Notes: generated by a model from the letters alone, not told the origin. Shown: positions 27,718 through 36,200, counted from the first letter of the stretch. The stretch: DNA of 64,000 nt from Pseudomonas tohonis (GCF_012767755.2 NZ_AP023189.1:3908001-3972000), one strand, 5' to 3'. Numbers and translations: made by a program.

Positions 27718-28848
27718 TCAGCCCGCCCTCGTCTGTTGCAGCAACTCATCCACCAGGTCCACCAGCGCCTCGCGCTCGCCCCGTCCCTCGGCGCATCGTC
27801 GCGCCTGGAAGCCGAGCTGGAACTCCGCCCCACTGCCCGCCTCTGCCAGCCAGCGTGCCCGCTCCAGCGCCGCGCCATCACCGGCCGCCTGCGCCTCGGG
27901 GCCGATGAGCCCGAGCACCTGTTCCAGCCATTCACGCAGGCCGGTCGAGGTACGGGTGAGTGGATCGAGGAAGCGGCCGTGACGGCCATGACGCATGGCC
28001 TGCCAATGGTTCTCGCGGGTGATCAGCCGGGTGAGCGGGTCGCGCACCCAGGCCGGTTCTTCGCCGCTGGAGGCGAAGGCCACCATGGCGCGGAACAGGC
28101 CGGCGATGCACAGCACGTCTTCGAGCCTCGGGCAGGCATCGGCGATGCGCAGCTCCAGGGTCGGGTAGCGGGCCGAGGGCCGCAGCGTCCACCAGACGTC
28201 GGCCTCGTCACGAACCAGCCCGGCCTCCAGCAGCAGCCGCCGGTAGGCGCCGTAGGCGGCCTCGTCCTCGAAATGCTCGGGAATGCCCATGCGCGGCCAT
28301 TCCCCGCAGGCCGCCTGGCGGTAGCTGAGCAGCCCGGAAGGACGCCCCTCCCAGAACGGCGAGGAGGCACCGAGCACCAGCAGCAACGGCAGCCAGGGCG
28401 TCACGCGGTTCATCACGCGGATGCGGTCCAGCCCCTCGGCGATGCCCACGTGCACGTGCAGCCCCGACAGCAGGCTGCGCCTGGCCACCAGCTGGTAGTC
28501 CTCGAACAGTTCCTGGTAGCGGGGCGAGGCGCTGCCCTGCTGCTGGCGCCAGCCACCCAGCGGATGGGTGCCGACCGCGAGGATGCCCAGCCCATGGGGG
28601 CGGCCCAGCTCGTCGAGGGTGGCGCGTGCCCGGGCCAGGCAACCGCGCGCCTCCTCCAGGCCGTGCAGCACCGGCGTGGCGATCTCGATCTGGGTGGTGA
28701 ACATTTCCGTGGCCAGTTGCGCGCCGAGCGCCTGCCGGCAGGCCTCGACGTAGTGCTGCAACGGGCCCCGGGCCAACTCGCGCGTCTCCAGGTCGACGAC
28801 GAAATACTCCTCTTCTATCCCGAAACCACTGGGCGGACCGTTAGTCAT
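27718..28848 (-). CDS. Carboxylate-amine ligase, GCS2/YbdK family
   Basis: A 376-residue ATP-dependent ligase related to glutamate-cysteine ligase type 2. Diagnostic features are FGIEEEYFVVDLET near residue 10 (metal/ATP-binding glutamates), TEMFTTQIEIATP near 45, GTHPLGGW near 95, LSGLHVHVGIAE near 135 and TLELRIADACP near 235. Start at ATG 28846-28848 with GGAGAAGG upstream. E. coli YbdK has weak glutamate-cysteine ligase activity, but the physiological product in Pseudomonas is not known. It is divergent from the heme-oxygenase-like gene with about 195 bp between starts. Confidence 0.88.
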   Translation of the reverse strand: MTNGPPSGFGIEEEYFVVDLETRELARGPLQHYVEACRQALGAQLATEMFTTQIEIATPVLHGLEEARGCLARARATLDELGRPHGLGILAVGTHPLGGWRQQQGSASPRYQELFEDYQLVARRSLLSGLHVHVGIAEGLDRIRVMNRVTPWLPLLLVLGASSPFWEGRPSGLLSYRQAACGEWPRMGIPEHFEDEAAYGAYRRLLLEAGLVRDEADVWWTLRPSARYPTLELRIADACPRLEDVLCIAGLFRAMVAFASSGEEPAWVRDPLTRLITRENHWQAMRHGRHGRFLDPLTRTSTGLREWLEQVLGLIGPEAQAAGDGAALERARWLAEAGSGAEFQLGFQARRCAEGRGEREALVDLVDELLQQTRAG

Positions 28849-29043
28849 CGAGCCTTCTCCGTCAGGTATGCACCCCATGAGGACGCCCGCAGCGCCCGCC
28901 CGGTTCCAGTCGTTTCGCCAGGCGAATTAAGTCGGAATCTTTTCCGCCGCACGCCCCTCACAACCAAGAGGTGCGCAAGCGCCCGCACGAGAGCAGCGAT
29001 GCGCCCGCTTCGCGAAGTCATGCCCGTCCTGGAGATACTGCCG

Positions 29044-30456
29044 ATGTCCGTCCTCAGCCCCGTCGATACCACGCAGGCCGATGTGCCCCTGCCGATGGCC
29101 CCGCTCGGCCCTGCCCAGCACCTTTACCAGGAGTTGCTGCAGCGGCCGGCGCAGAACCTGGACGAAGCCCGTGCCTTTTTACAGGAGCAACTGCGCCAGG
29201 CGGCCGCCCTGCCCTGCGACCTGCCGGCCTCGCCCGAGGACCTTTCGGCCTGGTCACGCCGCAACGCGGCCGAGGTCACCCACCAGTACGCCACCTACCT
29301 GGAGGAGCGCCGCCATGGCGCGGGCCGCCGCTACTTCGGCGACCGCTCCCACGCGCTGTATTTCCTTCGCGGCGTCGCCCCCACCAAGCTGGTGGACGGT
29401 GCCTGGCTCCACGGCACCCTGCGCCACTGGCGCGACACCCGCTTCACGCCGCTGGTGCGTACCTTCCTCGAAGAGCTGGGCGATGGCGTCGCCGCGCAGA
29501 ACCACGTGCTGCTGTACCGCCGCCTGCTGGCCAGTCAGGGCTGCGACGACCTCGCCGGGCTGGACGACGAGCACTACCTGCAGGGCACCACCCAGCTGGC
29601 GCTCGGGGCGCTGGCGGAAGAGTTCCTGCCGGAGGTGATCGGCTACAACCTGGGCTACGAACAGCTGCCGCTGCACCTGCTGATCAGCGCCTTCGAACTC
29701 GACGAGCTGGACATCGATCCCTACTACTTCCAGCTCCACGTCACCATCGACAACAGCGCCACGGGCCATGCACACAAGGCCGTGCAGGCGGTGCTGGACA
29801 ACCGTCCGCAGGTGGCCGACGCGGAGGACTTCTATCGCCGCGTCACCCTCGGTTATCGCCTCAACGACCTGGGCAAGGGCTCCCGCGCGGTGATCGCCGA
29901 CTTCGACCTGGAGCGCGAGCTGCTGGAGATGTTCGAACGCAAGCGCGGGGTCGCCGGGCAGGTGCACTCCGACTACTGCCGCATCGAAGGGCGCACGGTG
30001 AACCAGTGGCTGGCCGCCGACGAGGGCATCGCCGGCTTTCTCGCCGCCCTGCAACGTCGCGGCTGGATACGCCGCCACCAGGACCCGGCCGAAAGCCGCT
30101 TCTGGCAACTGGTGCAGGGCGAGCGCGCCGCGATGTTCGGCGTGTTCTCCGCCTACGAGCAGCAATTGCTGCACGACTGGATCGCCGGCACCTGGGAGCG
30201 CCCCGGCACCGCGCCGCTGTCGCGCAACGGCGTGTTCCGCAGCCGCCACCGGCAGCCGCACATGCCCAGCCAGGAGCACCAGCGACCCTCGCTGCAACCC
30301 CTGGAGAACTCGGAACAGCGCCACTTGCTGGACGAGCTGCAGCAACTCGACGACGCCCGCCACGAGGCGCGGCTGATCGAGCTGCTGGGCCCGGCCAGCC
30401 ACTGGACCCCGGCCGGGCTGCTGGCCACCCGCCTGTTCTCCGCCATGACCCGCTGA
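29044..30456 (+). CDS. Iron-containing redox enzyme family protein (heme-oxygenase-like fold)
   Basis: A 470-residue protein. The central part (about 90-350) matches the heme-oxygenase-like diiron oxidase/oxygenase (HDO) group: HALYFLRGVAPTKLVDGAWLHG, LAEEFLPEVIGYNLGYEQLPLHLL, FQLHVTIDNSATGHAHKAVQ and YRLNDLGKGS. His and Glu residues in these helices are candidate metal ligands. The C-terminal 100 residues (YEQQLLHDWIAGTWERPG...) are extra. GGAG about 9 bp upstream supports the ATG at 29044. It is followed 10 bp later by a SAM-dependent methyltransferase gene. HDO enzymes catalyse varied oxidative cleavages; substrate here unknown. Confidence 0.82.
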   Translation: MSVLSPVDTTQADVPLPMAPLGPAQHLYQELLQRPAQNLDEARAFLQEQLRQAAALPCDLPASPEDLSAWSRRNAAEVTHQYATYLEERRHGAGRRYFGDRSHALYFLRGVAPTKLVDGAWLHGTLRHWRDTRFTPLVRTFLEELGDGVAAQNHVLLYRRLLASQGCDDLAGLDDEHYLQGTTQLALGALAEEFLPEVIGYNLGYEQLPLHLLISAFELDELDIDPYYFQLHVTIDNSATGHAHKAVQAVLDNRPQVADAEDFYRRVTLGYRLNDLGKGSRAVIADFDLERELLEMFERKRGVAGQVHSDYCRIEGRTVNQWLAADEGIAGFLAALQRRGWIRRHQDPAESRFWQLVQGERAAMFGVFSAYEQQLLHDWIAGTWERPGTAPLSRNGVFRSRHRQPHMPSQEHQRPSLQPLENSEQRHLLDELQQLDDARHEARLIELLGPASHWTPAGLLATRLFSAMTR

Positions 30457-30466
30457 GGAGCACGCC

Positions 30467-31432
30467 GTGCCTGCCCCCCTGGATCACCTCGACATCGCGG
30501 CCGACCACCCGCTGCTGCGCCTGGGCCGCCTGCTGGCCGCTCGCGGCTACCGCTTCACCACCCTCACCCCGCTCTCCCACCAGCGGGTCAACGCGCGGCC
30601 GGGCAACGCCGAGGCACGCACCCTGGAGGACGTCTTCGGCTGGAGCCGCCCCTTCCGCCAGGAGGTGGTCGGCGAGGAGGTGTTCGCCCTGCTGCGCGAA
30701 GCCTGCGCAGTCGAGGCACAAGGCGAGCTGTGGTCGAGCCGCATCCGCTGGTCCAGCCTCGACGGCCAGCTCTTCGTGCACTCGCGCTACCCCACCGTGG
30801 ACGCCGATGCGGTGTTCTTCGGCCCCGACACCTACCGCTTCGCCCAGGCGCTGCACCAGCACCTGGCCCGCGACGCACGCCCACTGCGGCGCATCGCCGA
30901 CATCGGCTGTGGCGCCGGCCCGGGCGCCGTGCTCGCGGCCCTTGCCAGGCCGCGGGCCCAGGTGCTGGCCCTGGACATCAACGACCGCGCGCTGGCCTTC
31001 ACCGCCGTCAACGCGCGGCTCGCCGGCGCGGCCAACCTGATCCCGCGCCACAGCGACCTGCTGCACCAGGTGGAGGGGCCGCTCGACCTGATCATCGCCA
31101 ACCCGCCCTACATGCTCGACCCGGCCGGCCGCGCCTACCGCCACGGCGGTGGCGAACACGGCGCCGGCCTGTCCCTGGCGATCATCGAGGCCGCCTTGCA
31201 ACGCCTCGCCCCCGGCGGCTCCCTGCTGCTCTACACCGGCGTGGCGATGTTCGACGGTGCCGACCCCTTCCGCGATGCCTTCCAGCCGCTGCTCGATGGC
31301 CACGCCTGGACCTGGCGCTACCGGGAAATGGACCCGGACGTGTTCGGCGAGGAACTGGACAACCCGGCCTACGCCCGCGCCGACCGCATCGCCGCCGTGG
31401 TGCTGGAGGCGACGCGCCCCGCCCACGACTGA
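30467..31432 (+). CDS. Class I SAM-dependent methyltransferase (HemK/PrmC-like)
   Basis: A 321-residue methyltransferase beginning with GTG at 30467 after a GAGGAG site. Motif I is IADIGCGAGPGAVLAAL (about residue 143), motif II VLALDINDRAL, and the catalytic IIANPPY motif (about 210) is typical of N5-glutamine or adenine-N6 methyltransferases. An N-terminal 120-residue region precedes the Rossmann domain. It is too different in its N-terminus to call it prmC. Coupled to the HDO-like gene, so the two may modify the same substrate; this is inference. Confidence 0.85.
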   Translation: MPAPLDHLDIAADHPLLRLGRLLAARGYRFTTLTPLSHQRVNARPGNAEARTLEDVFGWSRPFRQEVVGEEVFALLREACAVEAQGELWSSRIRWSSLDGQLFVHSRYPTVDADAVFFGPDTYRFAQALHQHLARDARPLRRIADIGCGAGPGAVLAALARPRAQVLALDINDRALAFTAVNARLAGAANLIPRHSDLLHQVEGPLDLIIANPPYMLDPAGRAYRHGGGEHGAGLSLAIIEAALQRLAPGGSLLLYTGVAMFDGADPFRDAFQPLLDGHAWTWRYREMDPDVFGEELDNPAYARADRIAAVVLEATRPAHD

Positions 31433-31454
31433 CCCCTGACGAGAGGACTCCACC

Positions 31455-31601
31455 ATGCACGACGATGACGACGACCTGATCAACGACCCCGGCAACGAAG
31501 ACCCGGGTTCCGCCGTGGAGCGGCTGCCCGAAGACGAGCCCGAGGTGCAGCCGGACGACCCGGACATCCAGGGCGACGACGGCTCGGGCGACCCCGAGTG
31601 A
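31455..31601 (+). CDS. Very acidic 48-residue protein
   Basis: A short ORF with a GAGAGGA site before ATG 31455. The product starts MHDDDDDLINDPG and ends DDGSGDPE; roughly 40 percent of residues are Asp or Glu and there is no Lys. Low-complexity and surely disordered. It follows the methyltransferase on the same strand by 22 bp and may belong to that operon. No family recognised. Confidence 0.6.
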   Translation: MHDDDDDLINDPGNEDPGSAVERLPEDEPEVQPDDPDIQGDDGSGDPE

Positions 31602-31890
31602 AGACGAAGGCCACCTGAAGCCGGCGCCCCCCAGGACGCCCCCTGCCCGACCATGGAGCCCAGACGATGCCGATGCCCTTGCCGACCCAACCCGCCCACG
31701 GATACGGGGAACCGACGCCGGAGCGACGGCCCTGTGCCGCCACCCACCGCCCGCTGCCCGCCTCCGGTGAGCACGCGGGCTCGCCCACCGCGCTCCCCGA
31801 ACGGGCGGCGCCGGCCTTCGGCCCGGGTGCCCGGGGATGAACGAGCGCCCGCCCTTCAACGGTCCGCCGAGCCCCCGAGAGGACTGCCAG

Positions 31891-32100
31891 ATGCGCATCA
31901 TCACGTGCGAGCCGGACCAGAAATTCCACATCGGCAGCGATGTGGTGATCACCGTCACCGAGATCCGCGGCTTCTCGGTGAAGCTGGCGATCTCCGCCCC
32001 GCGCGAGGTGCCGGTGCATCGCGAGGAGATCTACCGGCGCATCCAGGCCGGCCAGCGGCCTGGCGAGCAGGCAGGCCCGCCACTGGAGCCGAAGACCTGA
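31891..32100 (+). CDS. Divergent CsrA/RsmA-family translational regulator
   Basis: A 69-residue protein clearly homologous to CsrA in its second half: SDVVITVTEIRGFSVKLAISAPREVPVHREEIYRRIQAG matches the CsrA beta-4/beta-5 core and the HREEIY segment with the RNA-binding Arg. The first strand is different: MRIITCEPDQKFHIG instead of MLILTRRxGExLxIG, so the two arginines at positions 6-7 are replaced by Cys and Glu. GAGAGGA lies upstream of ATG 31891. It may bind a different RNA set, hetero-dimerise, or antagonise the main RsmA. Confidence 0.8.
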   Translation: MRIITCEPDQKFHIGSDVVITVTEIRGFSVKLAISAPREVPVHREEIYRRIQAGQRPGEQAGPPLEPKT

Positions 32101-32151
32101 ACGACCGCTCGGCAGTGGACTCCCAATGGGGTCGACCGAGGAGAACAGACC

Positions 32152-33123
32152 ATGACGAACATGCAGGAACTCAAGGGCAAGGTGGTGGTATTGACCGGCG
32201 CATCCAGCGGCATAGGCCGAGTCGCTGCCTATGCGTTCGCCGCTCGCGGTGCCCGGCTGGTACTGGCGGCGCGCGACGGTGCAGCGCTGGAGGAAACGGC
32301 GGAACAATGCCGCCGCCTGGGGGGCGAGGCCCGGGCCGTGCCGACCGATGTCACGCAGGGTGAGGCGGTGCAGGCGCTGGCCGACACGACCGTCGAACAT
32401 GAAGGGCGGATCGACGTCTGGATCAACAACGCGGGGGTGGGCAGCGTCGGCAGTTTCGAGGAGACACCCCTCCAGGCACACGAACAGGTGGTGCAGACCG
32501 ACCTGCTGGGTTACCTGCGGGGGGCGCATGCCGTACTGCCCCAGTTCAAGCGGCAGGGCAGCGGCGTCCTGATCAACACCCTGTCGGTGGGCAGTTGGGT
32601 CGCCCAGCCCTACGCGGCGTCCTACTCGGCGGCCAAGTTCGGCCTGGTGGGGTTCACCGAGGCCCTGCGCGGGGAACTGGCGGACTGGCCGGACATCCAT
32701 GTCTGCAACCTGTATCCGGCGGTAATCGACACCCCCGGCTTCCGGGACGGCGCCAACTACACCGGGCACCGTCTCTCGCCCCCCTCCCCGATCTACGACC
32801 CCGAGCAGGTCGCCGAGGCGATGCTCGAGCTGGCCTGTGCCCCGCGTCCGATCCGCACCGTGGGCGCTGCGGCCCACTGGTTGCGCCTCGCCCATTTCCT
32901 CACGCCCGGTTTCACCCGCCTGCTGGGCCGGGGCACCGCCAGGGCGATCGACCGCGCACCGCTTGCCGGCCTGTCGTCGGGCAACCTGTTCGGCCCTCCA
33001 TCGGGTCGCCGTCAGGTCCATGGCGGATGGGCTTCGGGCGGCTCCCAGGCCGGGCTGGCTGCCGCGGCGGCGGTCGCAGCCCTCGGCGCCTACCTTCTCT
33101 ACCGCGCCCGCCAGAAGCCCTGA
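32152..33123 (+). CDS. SDR-family oxidoreductase with C-terminal membrane anchor
   Basis: A 323-residue classical short-chain dehydrogenase. The NAD(P) motif is TGASSGIGR near residue 16, followed by the NNAG motif (WINNAGVG), catalytic Ser in LSVGSWV, and YxxxK in YSAAKFGLVGFTEAL near 158-162. The C-terminal 70 residues are outside the core and end with a hydrophobic segment AGLAAAAAVAALGAYLLY before a basic tail, suggesting attachment to the inner membrane. Substrate unknown. Located 51 bp after the CsrA-like gene on the same strand. Confidence 0.9.
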   Translation: MTNMQELKGKVVVLTGASSGIGRVAAYAFAARGARLVLAARDGAALEETAEQCRRLGGEARAVPTDVTQGEAVQALADTTVEHEGRIDVWINNAGVGSVGSFEETPLQAHEQVVQTDLLGYLRGAHAVLPQFKRQGSGVLINTLSVGSWVAQPYAASYSAAKFGLVGFTEALRGELADWPDIHVCNLYPAVIDTPGFRDGANYTGHRLSPPSPIYDPEQVAEAMLELACAPRPIRTVGAAAHWLRLAHFLTPGFTRLLGRGTARAIDRAPLAGLSSGNLFGPPSGRRQVHGGWASGGSQAGLAAAAAVAALGAYLLYRARQKP

Positions 33124-33138
33124 GCGCGCATCGCCCAG

Positions 33139-33915
33139 CTACTCGGCCAGGCTGATCCACGCCGGCGCATGGTCGCTGGCGTGCTCCTCGCCGCGCACCC
33201 AGCGGTCCACGCCGCCGCCCTCCAGGCGCTCGACCAGGGCGGGGCTGAGCAGCAGGTGGTCGATGCGCAACCCCGAGTCCCGCTGCCAGTGCTGGCGGAA
33301 GTAGTCCCAGAAGGTGAAGGGGCTGGCTTCCGGGTAGAGGCGTTTCAGGGCGTCCGTCCAGCCCTGGTCGAGCAGGCGCTGGAAACAGGCGCGGCTCTCC
33401 GGCTGCAGCAGGGCGTCCTTGCGCCACGAGCGTGGGTTGTAGATGTCGGCGTCGGTGGGGACCACATTGAAATCGCCCGCGAGCACGACCGGGTGCTCGC
33501 TGTCGAGCAGGCCCCGGGCGTGGCGGATCAGGCGTTCGAACCAGGCCAGCTTGTAGTCGAACTTCGGCCCCGGCTGCGGGTTGCCGTTGGGCAGGTAGAG
33601 ACAGGCGACCACCCCCCCCCGGACCGCCGCCTCCAGGTAACGGCTCTGGCTGTCGGCCGGGTCCCCGGGGAGTTCACGGCGGATCTCCAGGGGCGTCATG
33701 CCCCTGGCCAGGATGGCGACGCCGTTCCAGGAGGGCTGGCCTTTCCAGATCGCGCCGTAGCCGGCCTCGGCGAGCGCCTCGACGGGGAAGTTGCGGTCGA
33801 CGGCCTTGAGCTCCTGCAGGCAGACGATGTCGGGCGCCTCCCGTTGCAACCAGGCCAGCAGCGCGGGCAGGCGGGAGCGGATGCCGTTGATGTTGAAAGT
33901 GGCGATGCGCAGCAT
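33139..33915 (-). CDS. xthA: Exodeoxyribonuclease III / AP endonuclease family
   Basis: A 258-residue enzyme of the exonuclease III family, acting on abasic DNA and 3' blocking groups. Motifs are RIATFNINGIRSR (Asn ligand), CLQELKA (catalytic Glu near 34), LAGDFNVVPTDADIYNP (Asp/Asn near 150) and the terminal SDHAPAW (His near 253). Length matches the family. Pseudomonads often carry two xth paralogues; placement in a stress block suggests this is the accessory one, so the symbol is tentative. Convergent with the SDR gene. Confidence 0.88.
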   Translation of the reverse strand: MLRIATFNINGIRSRLPALLAWLQREAPDIVCLQELKAVDRNFPVEALAEAGYGAIWKGQPSWNGVAILARGMTPLEIRRELPGDPADSQSRYLEAAVRGGVVACLYLPNGNPQPGPKFDYKLAWFERLIRHARGLLDSEHPVVLAGDFNVVPTDADIYNPRSWRKDALLQPESRACFQRLLDQGWTDALKRLYPEASPFTFWDYFRQHWQRDSGLRIDHLLLSPALVERLEGGGVDRWVRGEEHASDHAPAWISLAE

Positions 33916-34083
33916 GATCGGGCCTCCGGGATGAAGGCGGGGGTGCCGCCGTCATTCATATAGAGGCGCAAGCGCCCCGTGTCGTTCAGGTCCGATGCAC
34001 GGCGCGAAGCCGAGCCCGAGGCCGAAATCGCTTCTTGTGCAACGAGCGTCCAGGGTCTTGATATCGGCGTCATGCCAAAAAAT

Positions 34084-34129
34084 ACCGTTTATCTTTCAAC
34101 CGCTTAGCGAAGCGCCAATCAGGTCGAAC
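34084..34129 (+). promoter_or_regulatory. Shared 46-bp KGG upstream element, copy 3
   Basis: Begins ACCGTTTATC, centre CTTAGCGAAGCG, end GTCGAAC; closest to copy 1. It lies 69 bp before the ATG of the four-repeat KGG gene. The surrounding 33916-34197 gap has no ORF. Confidence 0.65.
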
Positions 34130-34197
34130 GAATCCCGGACGCCCGCCTTCTCAATTCAGCGGGGCCATTCCGGCCCCGAACAGGAAGGAGAACGACC

Positions 34198-34494
34198 ATG
34201 AGCAACGACAACCCCGGCAACTTCGCCAACGATCGCGAGAAAGCTTCCGAAGCCGGCCGCAAGGGTGGCCAGAACAGTGGGGGCAATTTCGCCAACGACC
34301 CGGAACGCGCAGCCGAAGCCGGGCACAAGGGTGGGCAGAACAGCGGCGGCAACTTCGCCAATGACCGCGAGAAAGCCTCCGAAGCCGGCCGCAAGGGCGG
34401 CCAGAACAGCGGCGGCAATTTTGCCAACGACCCCGAGAAGGCCTCCGAGGCCGGACGCAAGGGTGGGCAGAACAGCCACGGCGGTCGTAGCTGA
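34198..34494 (+). CDS. KGG-repeat stress protein with four repeats
   Basis: A 98-residue protein of four tandem units of the form GNFAND(R/P)E(K/R)A(S/A)EAG(R/H)KGGQNSG. Alternate repeats carry R or P after GNFAND, suggesting that a two-repeat ancestor was duplicated as a block. GGAGAACG lies upstream of the ATG. Highly hydrophilic and Gly/Asn/Glu/Lys-rich, likely disordered. A strong hairpin GGGGCCCGCC-AACC-GGCGGGCCCC (34509-34532) follows. Same regulatory element as the two shorter KGG genes. Confidence 0.9.
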   Translation: MSNDNPGNFANDREKASEAGRKGGQNSGGNFANDPERAAEAGHKGGQNSGGNFANDREKASEAGRKGGQNSGGNFANDPEKASEAGRKGGQNSHGGRS

Positions 34495-34508
34495 CCCAGG
34501 CCGCAACG

Positions 34509-34532
34509 GGGGCCCGCCAACCGGCGGGCCCC
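34509..34532 (+). terminator. GC-rich hairpin after KGG gene
   Basis: A perfect 10-bp stem with a 4-nt loop 14 bp after the KGG stop. No T-run, so it may terminate or stabilise the KGG mRNA 3' end. Confidence 0.5.
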
Positions 34533-34570
34533 GCTCCGATGCGAACCCGCCCTGCCCTGGAGACACACCC

Positions 34571-34882
34571 ATGCGCACATCCCCCGGACTCACCCTCATC
34601 GCCTCGCTGCTGCTCGCCGGCAGCGTTCACGCCCAGGCGCCCGCGGGCTCCCCCGACGCGGACGAAGGCTCGGCATCGAGCCCCTCCTCCGCACCGGGCT
34701 CGCAGCGCCCGCTGGAAACCCATCGCGACCAGGACGGCAAGGTCAGGACCGAAGACGGGCGGCCCGTGAACAACCGCGACGGCGACGCCACCCACGACGG
34801 CAGGCATGACGACTCTCCCGAGCACGACTCACCCGGCGGCCCGCAGGACCCTTCGACCGATCCGGGCACCCTCGAACACTGA
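34571..34882 (+). CDS. Small secreted hydrophilic protein
   Basis: A 103-residue precursor with signal peptide MRTSPGLTLIASLLLAGSVHA-Q. The rest is low-complexity and polar (Asp, Ser, Pro, Gly, His rich: HRDQDGKVRTEDGRPVNNRDGD, HDDSPEHDSPGG), likely a disordered periplasmic protein. A GGAGACAC site precedes ATG 34571. No family recognised. It follows the KGG gene on the same strand. Confidence 0.65.
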   Translation: MRTSPGLTLIASLLLAGSVHAQAPAGSPDADEGSASSPSSAPGSQRPLETHRDQDGKVRTEDGRPVNNRDGDATHDGRHDDSPEHDSPGGPQDPSTDPGTLEH

Positions 34883-34926
34883 GCGTCCTGTACCCCGCGA
34901 CGGGGTGCCACGACAGGAGACACGCC

Positions 34927-35148
34927 ATGAGCGACCCCCTTTTCCTCATCAGCTACCTGCTCCGGAACGAGCCGATGCACCACGAGGTGCGCTCCAGCGA
35001 TACGCGCATGAGCGTGGAATTCGCCCGCGAGTACCTGCTGGCGCGGCACGAGGATTGCGACCCCGCCGATATCAGCGACGTGCAGGTCAGCAAGATCACC
35101 CGTGAGCACGAAGCGGGCACCACGCCCGGCCATTACCAGCAGCCGTGA
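34927..35148 (+). CDS. Conserved hypothetical small protein
   Basis: A 73-residue protein starting MSDPLFLISYLLRNEPMHHE, with CAGGAGACA upstream of the ATG. Predicted strand-helix-strand (SVEFAREYLLARHEDCDPADISDVQVSKITRE). No recognised domain. It is the last gene before the 35.2-36.2 kb repeat array. Function unknown. Confidence 0.65.
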   Translation: MSDPLFLISYLLRNEPMHHEVRSSDTRMSVEFAREYLLARHEDCDPADISDVQVSKITREHEAGTTPGHYQQP

Positions 35149-35159
35149 ACGCCCGCGTG

Positions 35160-36200
35160 TGTTGAGCGTGTGTTGAGTGGCCCCCCGCGTTCGCGGGGGT
35201 GACGGTGCTGGATGGGATTTCCGCGCACCGTCACCGTAGGTTGGCGCCGAGCGCAGCGAGGCCCAACACAGCGCTGCACGGCCCTCTCCCCGTGCCCCGT
35301 GGGAGCGGCTTCAGCCGCGAAAGACCCGCCGCAAGCACAAGGCCACGAGTGGCCTAATACCCCATCGCGAATGAATTCGCTCCCACGGGTACCCCATAGC
35401 CGCTGCGTTCACTGGGCCCCGCCGTCACCGTAGGTTGGCGCCGAGCGCAGCGAGGCCCAACACAGCGCTGCACGCCCTCTCCCCGCGCCCCGTGGGAGCG
35501 GCTTCAGCCGCGAAAGACCCGCCACCGGCACAAGGCTACGAGTGGCCGGACGCCTCATCGCGAATGAATTCGCTCCCACGGGTACCCCATAGCCGCTGCG
35601 TTCACTGGGCCCCCGCTGTCACCGTAGGTGGCGCCGAGCGCAGCGAGGCCCAACACAGCGCTGCACGCCCTCTCCCCGTGCCCCGTGGGAGCGGCTTCAG
35701 CCGCGAAAGACCCGCCGCAAGCACAAGGCCACGAGTGGCCTGATACCCCATCGCGAATGAATTCGCTCCCACGGGTACCCAATAGCCGCTGCGTTCAGTG
35801 GGCCCCCGCGTTCGCGGGGGTGACGGGTCGGGGTGGAGGTTGTGCATACACCGTTACCGTAGGTTGGCGCCGAGCGCAGCGAGGCCCAACACAGCGCTGC
35901 ACGCCCTCTCCCCGTGCCCCGTGGGAGCGGCTTCAGCCGCGAAAGACCCGCCGCAAGCACAAGGCCACGGGTGGCCTGATACCCCATCGCGAATGAATTC
36001 GCTCCCACGGGTACCCAATAGCCGCTGCGTTCACTGGGCCCGCCGTCACCGTAGGTTGGCGCCGAGCAGCGAGGCCCAACACAACGCTGCACGCCCTCTC
36101 CCAGTGCCTCCCCGTGGGAGCGGCTTCAGCCGCGAAAGACCCGCCGCAAGCACAAGGCCACGAGTGGCCGGGCGCCCCATCGCGAATGAATTCGCTCCTA
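35160..36200. repeat. Tandem array of five REPIN-containing repeat units
   Basis: Five near-identical units with period about 194 bp (one is about 235 bp). Each unit has a hairpin GTAGGTTGGCGCCGAGCGCA...GGCCCAAC (starts 35236, 35430, 35624, 35859, 36051). It is followed by a REPIN: GTGGGAGCGGCTTCAGCCGC...CATCGCGAATGAATTCGCTC, occupying about 35299-35388, 35489-35580, 35687-35774, 35922-36010 and 36115-36200. A linker ATAGCCGCTGCGTTCACTGG completes the unit. The long unit and the left edge carry CCCGCGTTCGCGGGGGTGAC. Non-coding; the last REPIN runs into the 3' end of the MBL gene. Confidence 0.9.

Noticed and set aside
35236..36200. CRISPR array
   Set aside because: Repeat units are about 194 bp and lack short constant repeats with unique spacers; no cas genes are nearby.
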